Assembly: GCA_016946835.1 (NCBI GenBank)
Contig: JACVTC010000117.1
Location: forward strand, 342,501 to 405,000
Length of the DNA: 62,500 bases
Direction of reading: 5' to 3'
Origin: Neocallimastix lanati (nom. inval.)
Lineage: Eukaryota; Neocallimastigomycota; Neocallimastigomycetes; Neocallimastigales; Neocallimastigaceae
Positions 48,050-60,800 of the stretch are shown here, piece after piece. Position numbers and translations under genes: made by a program. A model generated the notes under the pieces. The model did not search any database, had not been told where the DNA came from, and saw only the letters and a list, made by a program, of their open reading frames with translations. Position 1 is the first letter of the stretch. The number at the start of each line of letters is the position of its first letter.

Positions 48050-50690
48050 CTATACAAAAATTAAAAAAGTACATAACAAACATATCATTATTGCAATAAT
48101 GATATGTTTGTTAGTGTACTTATCACAATTATCCAGTACATCATTAATGAACAAATTGAATAAAATAGGAGATAGAGGACATCCTTGTCTAACACCATGA
48201 TTAATCGAAAATTCTTCTGAGAGATTACCATTAAAAAAAGCACGAGCTTTAGAGGATAGATAAAGATTCTTTAAAAACAGATGATATTTATCTCTAATTC
48301 CTAAGTTATATAATTTGGTCAAAATATTAAAGATAGGAACTGAATCATAGGCTTTTTTAAGATCGAGAAAAGCAAGATAAGTAAAATTTCCTTTAAATTT
48401 TCTTCTTTGACATATCTCTCTAATTGAAATATACAAACTTATGTATTCTTCTTTATTTCTAAATCCAAATTGTTCAGGTCTAACAAATTTATGTTCAAGG
48501 GCATATTTAGCAATTCTATTAGTAACAATCTTTGAAATAATTTTTAAGCCAACATTAATAAGAGAAATACCACGATAATTATTACAATCCGAAAGATCTC
48601 CTTTTTTTGGAATTGATATTATAGAAGCCGAATTCCACTCTTCAGGGAAATCACCATCCCAGATTTTATTAAATAATGAAAGTAAACATTTAGCACACTT
48701 AGAATAGTGATCATCTGAAGAATCATCTTGATTATCGGATAAATCAGATTTGCTAAAGAAAGCTTTAAAAAATTCAATCGGAATACCATCGGGTCCAGGA
48801 GCTTTATTAAATTTCATACTAAGCACAGTGTTTTGAATTTCTTCCATAGAAATAGAATCATTAATATCCCAAGTAAGATTATTATTAGGATTAGTTCCAA
48901 ATAAGCTTACCCAGTATTCATTATCCAAACTGTGTTGAGTAACATCAGAAGCTAGTTCACTGTAATGTTCAGCAAATCGATTTAATTGATCCGAATGAGA
49001 AAATAAAAAGTTACCCTGCTTGTCCTTTAAAACACTTGACGAAATAGAATTAGAGTACATAGGGCGAGATAGCTTCTTTAATTTTAACCAAGCACTCCTA
49101 GCATTTTTATTACTAAAATCATTACATGCAGATTCTATTGACTGATGAAATTGTTTTGATTTAATAGAAAACTTAATTGACCTGACTTTACCACATATAT
49201 TTTTATACTCACGAATCAAATTTAAAAATTCATCAAGATTTTCAAGATTAGAACCTAAAGAAAAATTTTTGATTTCATTAAATGCAACATGCTTTTCATG
49301 AGAAAGTTTCTTGATATAATAAGGGCAGTGGAAAGCTGATCCTTTAAGATCACAAGGAACTCTAGCATGAACTTTATCACCAACTTTATTAGCTGTTTCT
49401 ATAAATTAATTGACCATTTCATTAGAACTTAATTCTTTATTATCATCAAATTCATTAAGAAGAATTGAGAAGTAGTTACTTGAGAATATTTCATTATGCT
49501 TTTCATTACACATGCGTTGGGACCACTTGAATCTTCTAGAAGGAGTAGGAGCACGAAAACCTTCTGAGTCATCTTTCTTACAGGAAAGGATAAGAGGGAA
49601 GTGGTCAGATATATCATTGAATGTACTACAAACAGATACCTTATTAATGTATTCCTTCATTTTACAATTAAATAAAACATGATCAATACAAGACGATCTA
49701 CCATCCCGAACCCATGTGAACTCTAGACCTTATAAGTTTTTAGTGAACCACTGATAAGATGATTTATTAAGTAAACTATCTAATTGGGATTTAGACATAT
49801 TAAAGTCACCTACAAGAATAGAAGGTGTATTAGTATGTTTCTTTATCCAGTTAGTAATTTCTGAAAAGGCATTCTTTCTTTCTTCCTTATGAGTGACCGT
49901 AAGAACATAAATATTACCAATAGTGCATTTAATTCCCCAAAAAGAAATAATGTTGACAGAAATGATATACTTATATTCAAAGGGATCAGGAGAAAATGAA
50001 CAAGAACGATGTACACTTATACTAAGATCTCTCATACCGGGTATATTTGGATCAGCTTTTCGTAAAATTGTATTATAGTGACAAAGAAATGGGTAATTAT
50101 TTGAATGTACATTAAGGTATTGGCTATTACTGACTTCTTGCAAGCAAATACCGATGGGTTTAAAAATTTCATTAAAGTATCTAATACCATCACGTTTTTC
50201 ATCATTCCATCCATTAATGTTCCATCTGACACAAAGATTGAAGAATTGAGTAGACGGTGAGTAAATGCTACTATAAAGAAAATCTTTAACCATTGATTTA
50301 GTTTCAAAAGAAGAAAATTTGTTGTTAAATTTCTTAACTTCACTGAAAGTTCTGATTTTGTCGGTTTGGATCCAATTAATTTTATTGATTGGAAGGCAAT
50401 GGGTAAGAAGAAATAAAATATTTAGGTAATAAGTGGGTTTATCATAGTTTATCCTTAAAATGAAGTAATTTTCCATATTAGGTGTGTGTGTTTTTATAAT
50501 TCCATGAACTATTTCATTGCAATTGGAAATACGTTTACTAAGAAATTCCCAAAGTTTACTAACAGACCATGATTGAAGATCATGAATAAAGATAAGAATG
50601 AAATCTTTATTCTGAATATCGTATCTTCGAAGACCACGTCGCAAAACAGGTATAGTTTCTGAATTTGAAGAAGTATTATCCATATCAAGA
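48050..50690 (-). mobile_element. LINE with ORF2 endonuclease and reverse transcriptase, two stops, 3'-truncated
   Basis: A single reading frame runs from ATG at 50683 to 48050, broken only by TAA at 49730-49732 and TAA at 49406-49408. The endonuclease/exonuclease/phosphatase domain has RWNINGW, ICLQEV, VGDFNMSKSQLD and SDHFPL, so its Asn, Glu, Asp and His positions are all present. The RT has KAPGPDGIPIEFF, NYRGISLINVGLK, EQFGFR, YLAFLDLKKAYDSVP (motif A Asp) and GVRQGCPLSPILFNLFINDVL. The frame ends just before the Y-A-D-D box, where an inverted copy of the last LINE bases begins. No 3' tail is attached. It looks like an L1/R1-type LINE and is the youngest copy here, but inactive. The true 5' end is not visible. 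Confidence 0.85.
48067..48121. repeat. fold-back inverted repeat at the broken 3' end of the LINE
   Basis: Arms 48067-48093 and 48094-48121 are reverse complements over 27 positions with a single extra G (48114) and no spacer. The right arm is LINE sequence; the left arm is its inverted copy. Confidence 0.88.
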
Positions 50691-51565
50691 AAGCCTAAAA
50701 AATAAAATAAAAGAAGAATAAAATAAAAATAATAAAAATAATAAAAAAAAATAGATAAAAAAATTTTTTTTTTTTTTTATATATATATATATAATAAAAT
50801 AAATTAAAAAATAAAAGAGAAAGTAAATTCCCTTTAAATAGTAAAAAAAAAAAAATATTGGTGTTGAATATTTGAAAGCTTGAAATATAAAATTGTTCTT
50901 GATGATTTAATAGATTTTAGATTTTGTAAATAATTGATTTTATCCTGTATAACTGATATAATATTTATAAATTTACTCAAGGGTTAGTAATTTATTGATA
51001 CAAAATTACTTGTATATACTGTTAAAATGAGTAATTGTTTCTTTTTATCTTTTGAATGATTGTAATTCTTTCAATTAATAAAGCGCTTTATGATGTTAAA
51101 AATTTTCTGTTGAATAATCATAAATTAGCTAAAAGTATATTTAAAAAGAAAAAATATTAGTAGAGAAAGACTATAAAAAAGATTCCCATCCGTTAAATAA
51201 TGTCTTAAACACAAGCTTTGGAGTGAATCAATCTCCTACATTTCCATTTTACAATAGCTACATGAAAGTATAAATAATACTATAGAAAAATACATATACA
51301 AAATAATGCTAAAGTAAAAAATACAATAGATTCATTACAATGATAATATGTAGAAACTACATGATATTATTAATTATACAACTCCAATGTTACTACATAT
51401 CCAGTTTAAAACAATATAAAACATCAGGTTCACTTTCTACAGTCTTCCAGTATTCCAGTTTTCACTCTTCGTACTAGAAGCCACTTTAGAAAGGATAACC
51501 ATCGATTATCATCAGAATCACAGAAAACTGTAATTAGTACACCTGATATAGGTTATTCCTTTTCC
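50691..51565. other. AT-rich DNA followed by a less AT-rich unidentified segment
   Basis: 50691-51170 is A/T rich. 51180-51565 has more G+C, with broken minus-strand frames such as DSDDNRWLSFLKWLLVRRVK. It continues after the R2 insertion at about 51923-51990 and is probably an older element or gene remnant that I cannot name. Confidence 0.45.
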
Positions 51566-51574
51566 ATCAACCCT

Positions 51575-51608
<34 letters not shown>

Positions 51609-51922
51609 CTAGGAATAAACTTTATTTAATAATATTTTTTTTTTAAAAAATACATGAAGTTTAAATACATGAAATTTTTTTTTTTTATATTAATATTAAA
51701 AAACTACGTTATGAGATTCGAGGACGAAATGGCCTCTAACTCTTCCTATTCATCGAAGATAACTCCATGTGGATGAAAATTATCATTCGAATCTGTATCA
51801 GAATTTCTTCTTTGCCTTATCGTTACGACGTCGACGCTCTTGACAACGGTAGGTCTAACACTATACAAATCGATCATGGTGTAAAAATCACCAATCACAA
51901 TAGGCATAAATCAACCCTCCAT
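51566..51922 (-). mobile_element. R2 insertion: 5'-truncated LINE 3' end with 13-bp target-site duplication
   Basis: ATCAACCCTCCAT lies at 51566-51578 and 51910-51922. The 331-nt insert, read on the minus strand, has a coding end (KSVDVVTIRQRRNSDTDSND, then stops), an untranslated tail with AATAAA, about 17 nt, and a poly(A) run of about 28. The same tail is found at 43245-43540 downstream of a decayed LINE zinc-ribbon region, so R2 is taken as that LINE family's 3' end. Confidence 0.82.
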
Positions 51923-53105
51923 GGACCTGGAAAAACAGTCCACATCATTGGGGGGAGGGTCCAAAAGTCATTAAAAATGAAATATCATTTTTTATAGCCC
52001 ATTTATAAATCTTATTCAAAATTTTCTTAAGAGCTTATTTAAATGGAGCAAAAAAAATATTAACGTTATATAATATGTAATATAAAAATTTTTTAATATC
52101 AACCCCTTAATTAACTCACTACTATTGAACCTGTTATTCATTTATTCCTTCAATCTTAATATTAAACTATTATTACTTATTCATGATTTAAAAATATTTA
52201 ATAAAGGAACCAACAACTTTCACCATAAATTTTTAAATATTAAAATATAAAACAGTTTAAAATATAATAATAATAATAACACTTCAAAAACACATTTTTA
52301 TATAAATTAGAAAAATAAAAAATAATTATGGTATAATTTTGTTTTTTGTTTTTTATTATTTTATTTTTTATATTAATTATTCCTTTATTTTATTTTTTAT
52401 TTCTAGGATTAATTTTATTTTATTATTTTTATTCCTTTAAATTTTATTTTTGCTTTTTGTTTTATTTTTTATTTTATTTTATTTTATTTTATTTATTTTT
52501 TTTGAAATAAATATATTTCATAATAATAGCATTTTTTTTTATTATTTTTAATTTGTTGTTATTTTTTTTTATTTTTGCTTTTAATAATATTATATTATTA
52601 ATATTTTAATAAAATTATTTTATTAATGATGGTTTTTTCATATATTTATAAATTTTAGTGAGTTTCTTGAATTATATGTTTTTTTTTAATTACATATAAT
52701 TATTAATATATTCTCATTGATGAATATATCAATAAAAACTCTTTATTTATGTATATATTTTATTTTAATAAAAAATAAAGATTATATTAATTCCCTTTAT
52801 TGGATTTATATAATATTGGAATATATATATATATATAATTTTTTAATATAATAATCTATAAATTTTAAATTTTGGTTTTTTTTTTTATTATTTAAAAGCA
52901 TATAAATAATTAAATTCAGATTATATAAATAATTAAAAACGTTCATTTATTTACGCTTAATATTCCCATATTAAATAATAATAATAATATTTTTTAAGGA
53001 AAAAATTATATAATCTGAAACAAACCAAAAAAAAATTTTGTTTATTTAAAGTTATTTTTCTACTTTAATATCATTAAATATTTACAAAATTAATATTTAA
53101 CTTGC
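51923..53105. other. remnant of the R2 target, then AT-rich intergenic DNA
   Basis: 51923-51990 is the continuation of the unidentified segment into which R2 inserted. 52000-53105 is A/T rich with TTTTATTTTATTT runs. No gene. Confidence 0.55.
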
Positions 53106-53720
53106 TTAAGCTAAGTTGAATTGGTAACGAACATTGTCAACCTTTTCAACTTCATCTTGCTTAGATCTCTTGACCCAGATGAAGATACCGGCGGCAGCAG
53201 CAGCAGCAGCACCAGCGGCAGCGGCGGCAGCACCGGCGGCAGACTTATCATTATCAACTTCACTGTCTTCATCAAGATCCTTAGTATCCTTAGAATCAAC
53301 ACCACTGGTAGCTTCTTCGTAATCATCAGAACCTTCAGCAGCATCAGTTGGATCTTCGTAATCGTCAGAACCTTCGTTAGTGTCGTTTTCATCTTCAGAC
53401 TTTACTTCCTTTTCTTCCTTTTCCTTCTTTTCTGGGTTTTCTTCCTTCTTTTCTGGTTCTTCTTCTTTCTTTTCTGGGTTTTCTTCTTTCTTTTCTGGGT
53501 TTTCTTCCTTCTTTTCTGGTTCTTCTTTCTTTTCATCTACTTTCTTTTCTGGAGTGTTATCTTTTGGTTCTTCGGTTTTAGCCTTTTGTTCTGGAACAAC
53601 ATTGACTTCATCAGCAGAATCTTCAACATTGGTTAATTCATTCTTAGATTCATCTTCAGAAGCTTGACCATAAGCAAGAGCAACAGCGGCAGCAAAAATT
53701 AAAGCAGTTTGGAATTTCAT
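53106..53720 (-). CDS. secretory acidic Pro/Glu/Lys protein with one C-terminal membrane helix (MKFQ...WVKRSK family, member 3)
   Basis: 204 residues, single exon. Signal peptide MKFQTALIFAAAVALAYG (about 1-18). Residues about 45-105 are Pro-Glu-Lys repeats (KKEENPE-like, about 7 residues each). Then comes an acidic stretch with two SDDYE repeats, an Ala-rich membrane helix (about 160-183) ending AGIFIWVKRSK, and a 21-residue tail. Third positions are often C or G (for example GGC, GCC and GCA in the Ala/Gly run), in contrast with neighbouring genes. In AT-rich fungi this points to codon selection and high expression, which is an inference. It is one family with 10990-11688 and 17368-18435. 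Plus-strand frames over this gene are shadows. Function unknown. Confidence 0.9.
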   Translation of the reverse strand: MKFQTALIFAAAVALAYGQASEDESKNELTNVEDSADEVNVVPEQKAKTEEPKDNTPEKKVDEKKEEPEKKEENPEKKEENPEKKEEEPEKKEENPEKKEKEEKEVKSEDENDTNEGSDDYEDPTDAAEGSDDYEEATSGVDSKDTKDLDEDSEVDNDKSAAGAAAAAAGAAAAAAAGIFIWVKRSKQDEVEKVDNVRYQFNLA

Positions 53721-55559
53721 CTTAATTTATAAACTAATAATAATATTTTTTTTTATTTAATAAAGAAAAGTTAATTTTTATTTTATTTTTTGGTTAATAT
53801 TCCCAATTTTAATTTTATCTATAATTATTTAAATTGAAAAAAAAAAAAAAAAAAAATGAAAAAAAAGAAAATTTTTATGCTATATATATATTTTTTGTAG
53901 TTATATTAAGAAAATTCTAAATTATGAGTTAATAATTTACTAATCACTATATAAAATTTAAATTACTAATTTAAAAAAATGTATTTTTTCTTTTTTTAAT
54001 TAATTGTGATTATTAGTAATCAGTAACAAAATTTAAATGTATATACAAGTATTATATAAAAATGGAATTCTTTTTTTTTTTTTTTTTTATTACAAAATAA
54101 ATTTGGAAAGAATATAAAAATTGATAGAAATAAAATGAATAAATACAAAAATAGATATATAAATAAATATAAAAGCAAATAAATAATAAGTACATAAATG
54201 ATAAAATGAATAAATAAATATTAATAAAATGAATACATAAATATATATAAAAGTAAATTAATAAGTACATAAATGATAAAATGAATAAATACATAAATAA
54301 ATACATAAATAAATAATAAGTATATAAATAATAAAATGAATAAATGAATAAATAATAAAATGAATAAATAATTAATTAATTAAAAATTAAATAAATTTTA
54401 TTATTTATTTTGATTTATATTTATTTGTATAAATTAAAAAAAAAAAAGTTTTTTCTTTTTTGAATTTTTGAAGTTAAGTAAAAAAAAAAATAAAAAAAAA
54501 AAATTTTAAATTGGTATAAAAACAGTTTAATTAAATTAAATTAAAATTTAAAATGATTTAATTAAAGAATAAAAAACATATATATTAGAATAGAAACAAC
54601 AATATATAAACTATTTAACATATAAATCATATATAATATAAAAGATGTAATAATATGTATAATTTACTGAACAATATACAATGGATAATATATAATAAAT
54701 GTATTGATAATATATTTAATCCAATATTTCTGTAGTATTTGTTGAAGTGAAAACATAAACTTTATTTAATAATAAAAAGAACAAAATTATAAAATATATA
54801 AAAATTTTAAAATTTATAAAATTTTATCTTTAATCTGTTAACTAAAAAGGAAAAAAAGAAAAAAAGAAAGAAAGAAAAAAAAAATAATTCTTAAATTTAT
54901 TCATTCATTTTTTCTACTCTATGAAAAAGAAAAGTGGTTCATATAAAATATGAATTAAGAGTCAAAGTCAAATTCATTATATGATATAAACATATTAAGA
55001 CATAATTGTATTGTATGTTGTATATATTTTTTTTACACCATAGAAATTTTACTTTTTTTTTTTTTTTATTTTAAACAAGTGAATAAAAGTTAAAGAACTA
55101 GAATTAATAAAACAAAATAAAGCAAAATGAAAGGTTTTTAAGTGTAAATGAAGAATGTATATAGATTTTATTTATTCACAATCACTAATTATTATTTATT
55201 CTTTTGTATTATATTTAAATTATATTATATTGTTTTTTATTTTTATTTTTATTTTTATACTATTTAATAATACAATTTCAAATTTTATAAATATACTTAT
55301 AATAACTGTTGTTAAAATGATTTATATTTATTTATTTATTTATTCATTTACTCATTTATTATTTATTTATTTATTATTTATTTATTATTTTTTTTTCTAT
55401 TTTTCTTTTTTTCTTTTATCTTTTTTTAAATTTTATTGTGTCCATTGATAAACAATTTAATTATTCTATTTATGGTCACCAATTATTATTATAAAGTATT
55501 TTATATATATAAATGGTGAGCTGTTCATTTTCTTTCATTCAGTGGAAGAGACAAAGTAA

Positions 55560-55780
55560 TATATACTGAATATATAAATAATTAAATAATTAAATAATAA
55601 ATAATAACAGATAATTAATAATAAATAATATTAAATATTAAATAATAAATAAATAATAAATAATAAATAATAAATAATAAATAATAATAAAAAGAGTGTT
55701 TATTAATAAATAATAAATAATAAATAATAAATAATAAATAATAATAAAAAGAAGTATTTAATAATAAATAATAAATAAAT
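55560..55780. repeat. (TAAATAA)n-like tandem repeats
   Basis: Degenerate ATAAATAATAA units, in two blocks each followed by AATAAAAAGA and a TTTATTAATAA-type restart, suggesting a larger unit of about 60 bp repeated twice. Confidence 0.6.
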
Positions 55781-56340
55781 AAATATTTCAAATTTAGAAA
55801 TTTTCAAATTTTAACATTAAATTAAAAATATTTTAACTTTTGCCTAATTCGTTAAAAATTTGAGAAATAGCAAACATTTTAAAAGAAAAGCATATTTTTT
55901 AGGATATAAATAAGTAAATGAATACATTAAAATAAATAAATTACTTTATTAAAATATGGATCTCAAACTATTAAAATTAAAAATATATAAACAAAGAAAA
56001 AAAAAAAATTAATATAATAATAATTTTCTTTCCTTCTTTTCTTTTTTTCTTATTTCTTCAAAAAAAAAAAAAATACGAAAATTAACATTCTTTAGTTTCC
56101 CTTTGATATGATATAAATATAAATATATAAAAAAGAGTTTCATAATATATTTCATTACTATTACTAATAGAATTTATATTTCTTTTTTCTTCCTATAAAA
56201 TTATTTTGAAAATAGAAAAAAAAAAAAGAATGAATAGAAAAGAAAAAAAAAAAAACTTTTTTTTTATTAAATATATAGTAGTTTCTTTTTCTTTTTATAA
56301 CCAAATAAATACATATAATTACATTCATATGTAAATGTAA

Positions 56341-56495
56341 ATATAGAATTAAAATGTTAATAGAATTAAAATGTTAATAGAATTAAAATGTAAATATAGA
56401 ATTAAAATGTTAATAGAATTAAAATGTAAATATAGAATTAAAATGTTAATAGAATTAAAATGTTAATAGAATTAAAATGTTAATAGAATTAAAAA
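56341..56495. repeat. 17-bp minisatellite (AGAATTAAAATGTTAAT)
   Basis: Eight to nine units in tandem; a subset carry the variant GTAAATAT in place of GTTAAT. Confidence 0.85.
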
Positions 56496-56769
56496 TATTT
56501 TTTTTTTTCTTTTTTTGGAATTAATTGTACTATAGAATTGGAGAAAAGTCATATAAATAAAAAGAAAAAACTTATTAATAAAATAAATTTAATTTATTTA
56601 ATTTAAATAGTATATATTATAATATAGTAATTATATATGTAATTAATGAAGTGATCTTTTATATTTATACAAAAAAAGTAAATAAATAAATGGTAAATAA
56701 ATAAATAAATAATTTAATTTAATTTTACTTATTAAAATGTCAAAATTAATTCTTAGGTTTTTCTTCTAA

Positions 56770-56962
56770 TTTACTATTTACTATTTACTATTTACTATTT
56801 AATATTTAATATTTAATATTTATTTTATACTGTTTAATATTTACTATTTACTATTTAATATTTAATATTTAATATTTAATATTTAATATTTACTATTTAC
56901 TATTTAATATTTACTATTTACTATTTACTATTTACTATTTAATATTTAATATTTAATATTTA
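56770..56962. repeat. 7-bp minisatellite (TTTACTA / TTTAATA)
   Basis: About 25 heptamers in alternating blocks of the two variants, with one interruption near 56822-56835. Confidence 0.85.
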
Positions 56963-57507
56963 ACCAAATTTATTCAAATGTTCAAATAATTTTTTTTTTT
57001 TTTATTTATATAAAATAATATATAAAAAAAAAATAATAATAATAAATGTAATGTAATTATAATGTATATATAAATTACTAATATTGATATTTTTAATTTT
57101 TTAAAATTTTTTTTTTTTTTTTTTATTTTATTTTTACCATTAAAAGTACCTGAGATGCTTCTTAATCTATTTTAAAAAGTCAATTTAACTTAAGATTTTT
57201 TTTTTTATAAAAAAAAAAATAAAAAATAATTATTATTTATTTTAATTTTATTAATATCTTTTTTTTTTTTATGATGTATATATTTTTATTAAATATTTTT
57301 TTTTTGTACAGTATAACATGTTTTTTAAATTAGTATAATATGACTTTATAAATGAATTTATATATAATAGGTTTCAATTCATTCGAGGCTTATTTCACTC
57401 AATATTTTACATATTTTAATCTTTAGCTGTTTATTTATTATTTGATTATAATATTTATTTATTTATTTATTAATATAGCCATTTTATACATTATTAATAA
57501 TTTAATA

Positions 57508-57542
<35 letters not shown>

Positions 57543-57730
57543 ATATGATCATTAAAGTAAAATAAATATATATAAACATATTTACATATTTATATATTTA
57601 CATATATTTATATATATTTATATATATTTGTATATATTTATATATATTTATATATTTATATTTATATATATATATATTTAAATATTTGTATAATTTAATA
57701 TTGATAGAAAATTAGTTTAGTATGATTTAT

Positions 57731-60700
57731 TCATTCATATTGATGATTTAATAACATATAGGTATTATAGATATTATTTCTATTTAAATAGTATAAAAAT
57801 GAGGAGAGAAGCGTTCTATTGATATTGGTATAGTCATCAAAATTGTAAAAATCATTCAAATTGGCATAGAAAACATTTTCTATCATTTTGGTATCTTTTT
57901 TTAATTGCTTAAAGAGTTGACTATGTGAAAAGGATCCAAAACTATCATCCTCTTTGGTTTCATAGTCTATATACAAATTATTTATCCATTTCAACCATCG
58001 ACTAATCATTTCATTCTTGAAGGTCATATTATGATAATGACAAAAATTATAATTATCCATTGTATTATATATATGATTGGAGGTGTAACATGAATTTAAT
58101 AGATAAATTGCCATGGTTAACGTATAGAAAAACATTTCATTAGTATTTTTATCATCATCATCATGATCATCATTATTATTACTATTATAATTATTAATAC
58201 TACTACTACTATTATTATTTGCATTATTGTTGTTATTGCTACTGTCATTATTATTATTATTATTACTATTATTATTATTATTATTATCATTATTATTATT
58301 ATTATTATTATTATGATTATGATTATGATTATTATTATTATTATGATTATTATTATTATTATTATTATTATGAATTGTAAAATGTTCCTTATTGGTTAAT
58401 TTAATATTTAAAAAACTTTTATAAACATATTTATTCAAGTTGGTAACCCTTGTATTTTGATGATTAGTAATAGTTAGATGATTATATTTATAATTTAAAT
58501 GTTTATCATATTCCTTCAGAAGAGCCTCTAAAAATTCAATATAATAATCACAATACTCATAATCAATAAATAAGGTGGGAATGATGTTATTCTTTTGAAC
58601 TCGATGAAGCCATGGTTTTAAAATTATGGGTCGATTGATGACTTTAGTAGATTCTTGAGGTGATGATGATGGAGTTTCATATTTCTGATGATAATGATGA
58701 TGACGTTGTTGTTGTTTTTGCTGTTGTTGTTGTTGTTGAGGAGGAGGAGGAAGAGGTTCAATAGCATCCTTTATACGTTTCAAATTATAATAATTAAATT
58801 GAGATATACATACTTTTCTGATAAAACGATTCTTTGGATAATTTTTATCAAAAAGTTCTCTTCGTCGATACAGAAAAATTCCTTTAGAATTTTCTTCATG
58901 AATATTAAAATCTTTAAATAATTTAAAGAGACAATAAAGTTTATTATTTGAACCTTGGGAATGATTCACTAATCCATAATCATTTTGCTTATAATGAGAT
59001 TTATTTCCATTGGAATGGTAATACCAGGTGTCATGAATTGAATCCATTTCATCAAGAGAATAATTAGATTTAGAATAATTCATACTATTATAATTATTTT
59101 TATTATTATTATAAATATTATAAGTATTATTATTATTATGATTATAATGGTATGTGTAACTGCAACTGTTGTTGTTGCTATTACGGCTGTTACTATTATA
59201 ACTACGATTACCATAAGGATTAAGATTATTATAACTTGAAGTTGTAAAATTAAAATTGAAATCTTCATCATCATCATGATCATCCTCCTCCTCCTCCTCA
59301 TAGTCATAGTCATAGTCATAGTCATGGTCATAATCATAATCATAATCAAATTCATTTTCACTACTTTCAGAATCTGTTTTAATCACCGATGAAATAGAAT
59401 AACCAAGATTAAAGTCTTTATAAAAGGAATGTTTAAAATTTAAATTGATACTATTTGGAATATGATATTCATCATACCATATACTGTTATAATCACTTCC
59501 ATACAGCTTCTTATAGATTTCTTTATTATTATAGACAAGAACAGATAAATTTTTAAAATATTTTTCATATTTTCCTATGGAATGTCGTCGAATCACCCTA
59601 TTCATATAGAGTAATCGATTAGGAATAGTATAATCAATGGTAAAATCATTAAATAAATGATTGACGCATGTTATTTTATTGACATTTCCTGAATTGGTTT
59701 GATTGTATTGGCTTAGGGCCTCATAATAACTGTTATTTATAATCTCTTTATTAAAAACAGTATCAATATTTTTATTTATCTTCAGTAGGTAATGATTAAT
59801 CCAATACAAATAATCATTTTCAAACGTTGTATCAAAATAGTTTTCAATTCTACTAAAAAATAAATTTATATTATTTTTAAATAGATGACTGGATAATAAT
59901 TTAGCATCTTCAGAACTATGACGACTTTGACTTTGACTTTGACTTTGACTTTGGTTCTCATTTTGATGCTGATTTTTATTCGGGTTCAAATTTTGATTCT
60001 GATGTTGATCCCAGGAGTCGCCCATATAATCTTTACCGTTAGACTTACGAACCGAAAATTTAGGATGCTCTTCCAGTGACGAAAATAATTTTTTCAAAAT
60101 TTCAAAATCAAAAAAGAACGAGTTAAGTTGATTGGTATGAATCTCCTTAGAATTGATTTCTTTCAACTGATAATATTCCTCTTTTATTCCCTTGGAAGCA
60201 ATCTTAAAATTCATCCCTATTTTTAAAATATCGGAATAGTTGGTATAGGCTTGGTCATGATCTATATATAATATTTTAGAAATAGGTTTGGAATCCTCAA
60301 AATTATTAATGACATTTATAAAATAATCCATGGATAAATTTTTATTAAAGAATGAAAATTGTTCTCTTAAAAATGTTAAAAAGGAACTTAAACTTTTCAA
60401 ACTTGCCTTATTTCTAACATTGAAAAAAAAGAGAATTATTGTTTTTAATAAATTTTCTAGGATCAATTTTTCACGATAAAGATAATGTATTTTTCTTTTA
60501 TTTTTATTATTACAATTGTTGATGCTATTGATGTTGGCGTTGACATTGGCGTTGATACCACTATTATTGTTCACTTTATCATTGCCAAAATGGAATTGAA
60601 TAATTTCAGGGCTATAGTTAAAAACTGAGAAAAAGTAATCAATTTTTGGTGAACTAATAAATTGAACAAATTTTAAAGCAAAATATCTTAAAAATTCATC

Positions 60701-60767
60701 CTCACGATATAATTCCTTGCTAGGTTTTTGTTTATCCTTAGCATTATTAGCATTAATATTATTATTT

Positions 60768-60800
<33 letters not shown>

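Larger units (their letters stand above)
53721..57730. other. AT-rich intergenic DNA rich in tandem repeats
   Basis: No gene found in about 4 kb. Contains TAAATAA-type tracts (54100-54370 and 55560-55780) and the 17-bp and 7-bp repeats listed separately. The frames at 54052-54306 and 55155-55448 are translations of such repeats. Confidence 0.65.

Noticed and set aside
53121-53667. Plus-strand open frames over the Pro-Glu-Lys gene
   Set aside because: Antisense shadows; only the minus frame has a signal peptide, repeats and the WVKRSK anchor.
58163-58399. Ile/Met/Thr-repeat frame on the plus strand
   Set aside because: Antisense of the Asn-rich run of the 1554-residue protein.
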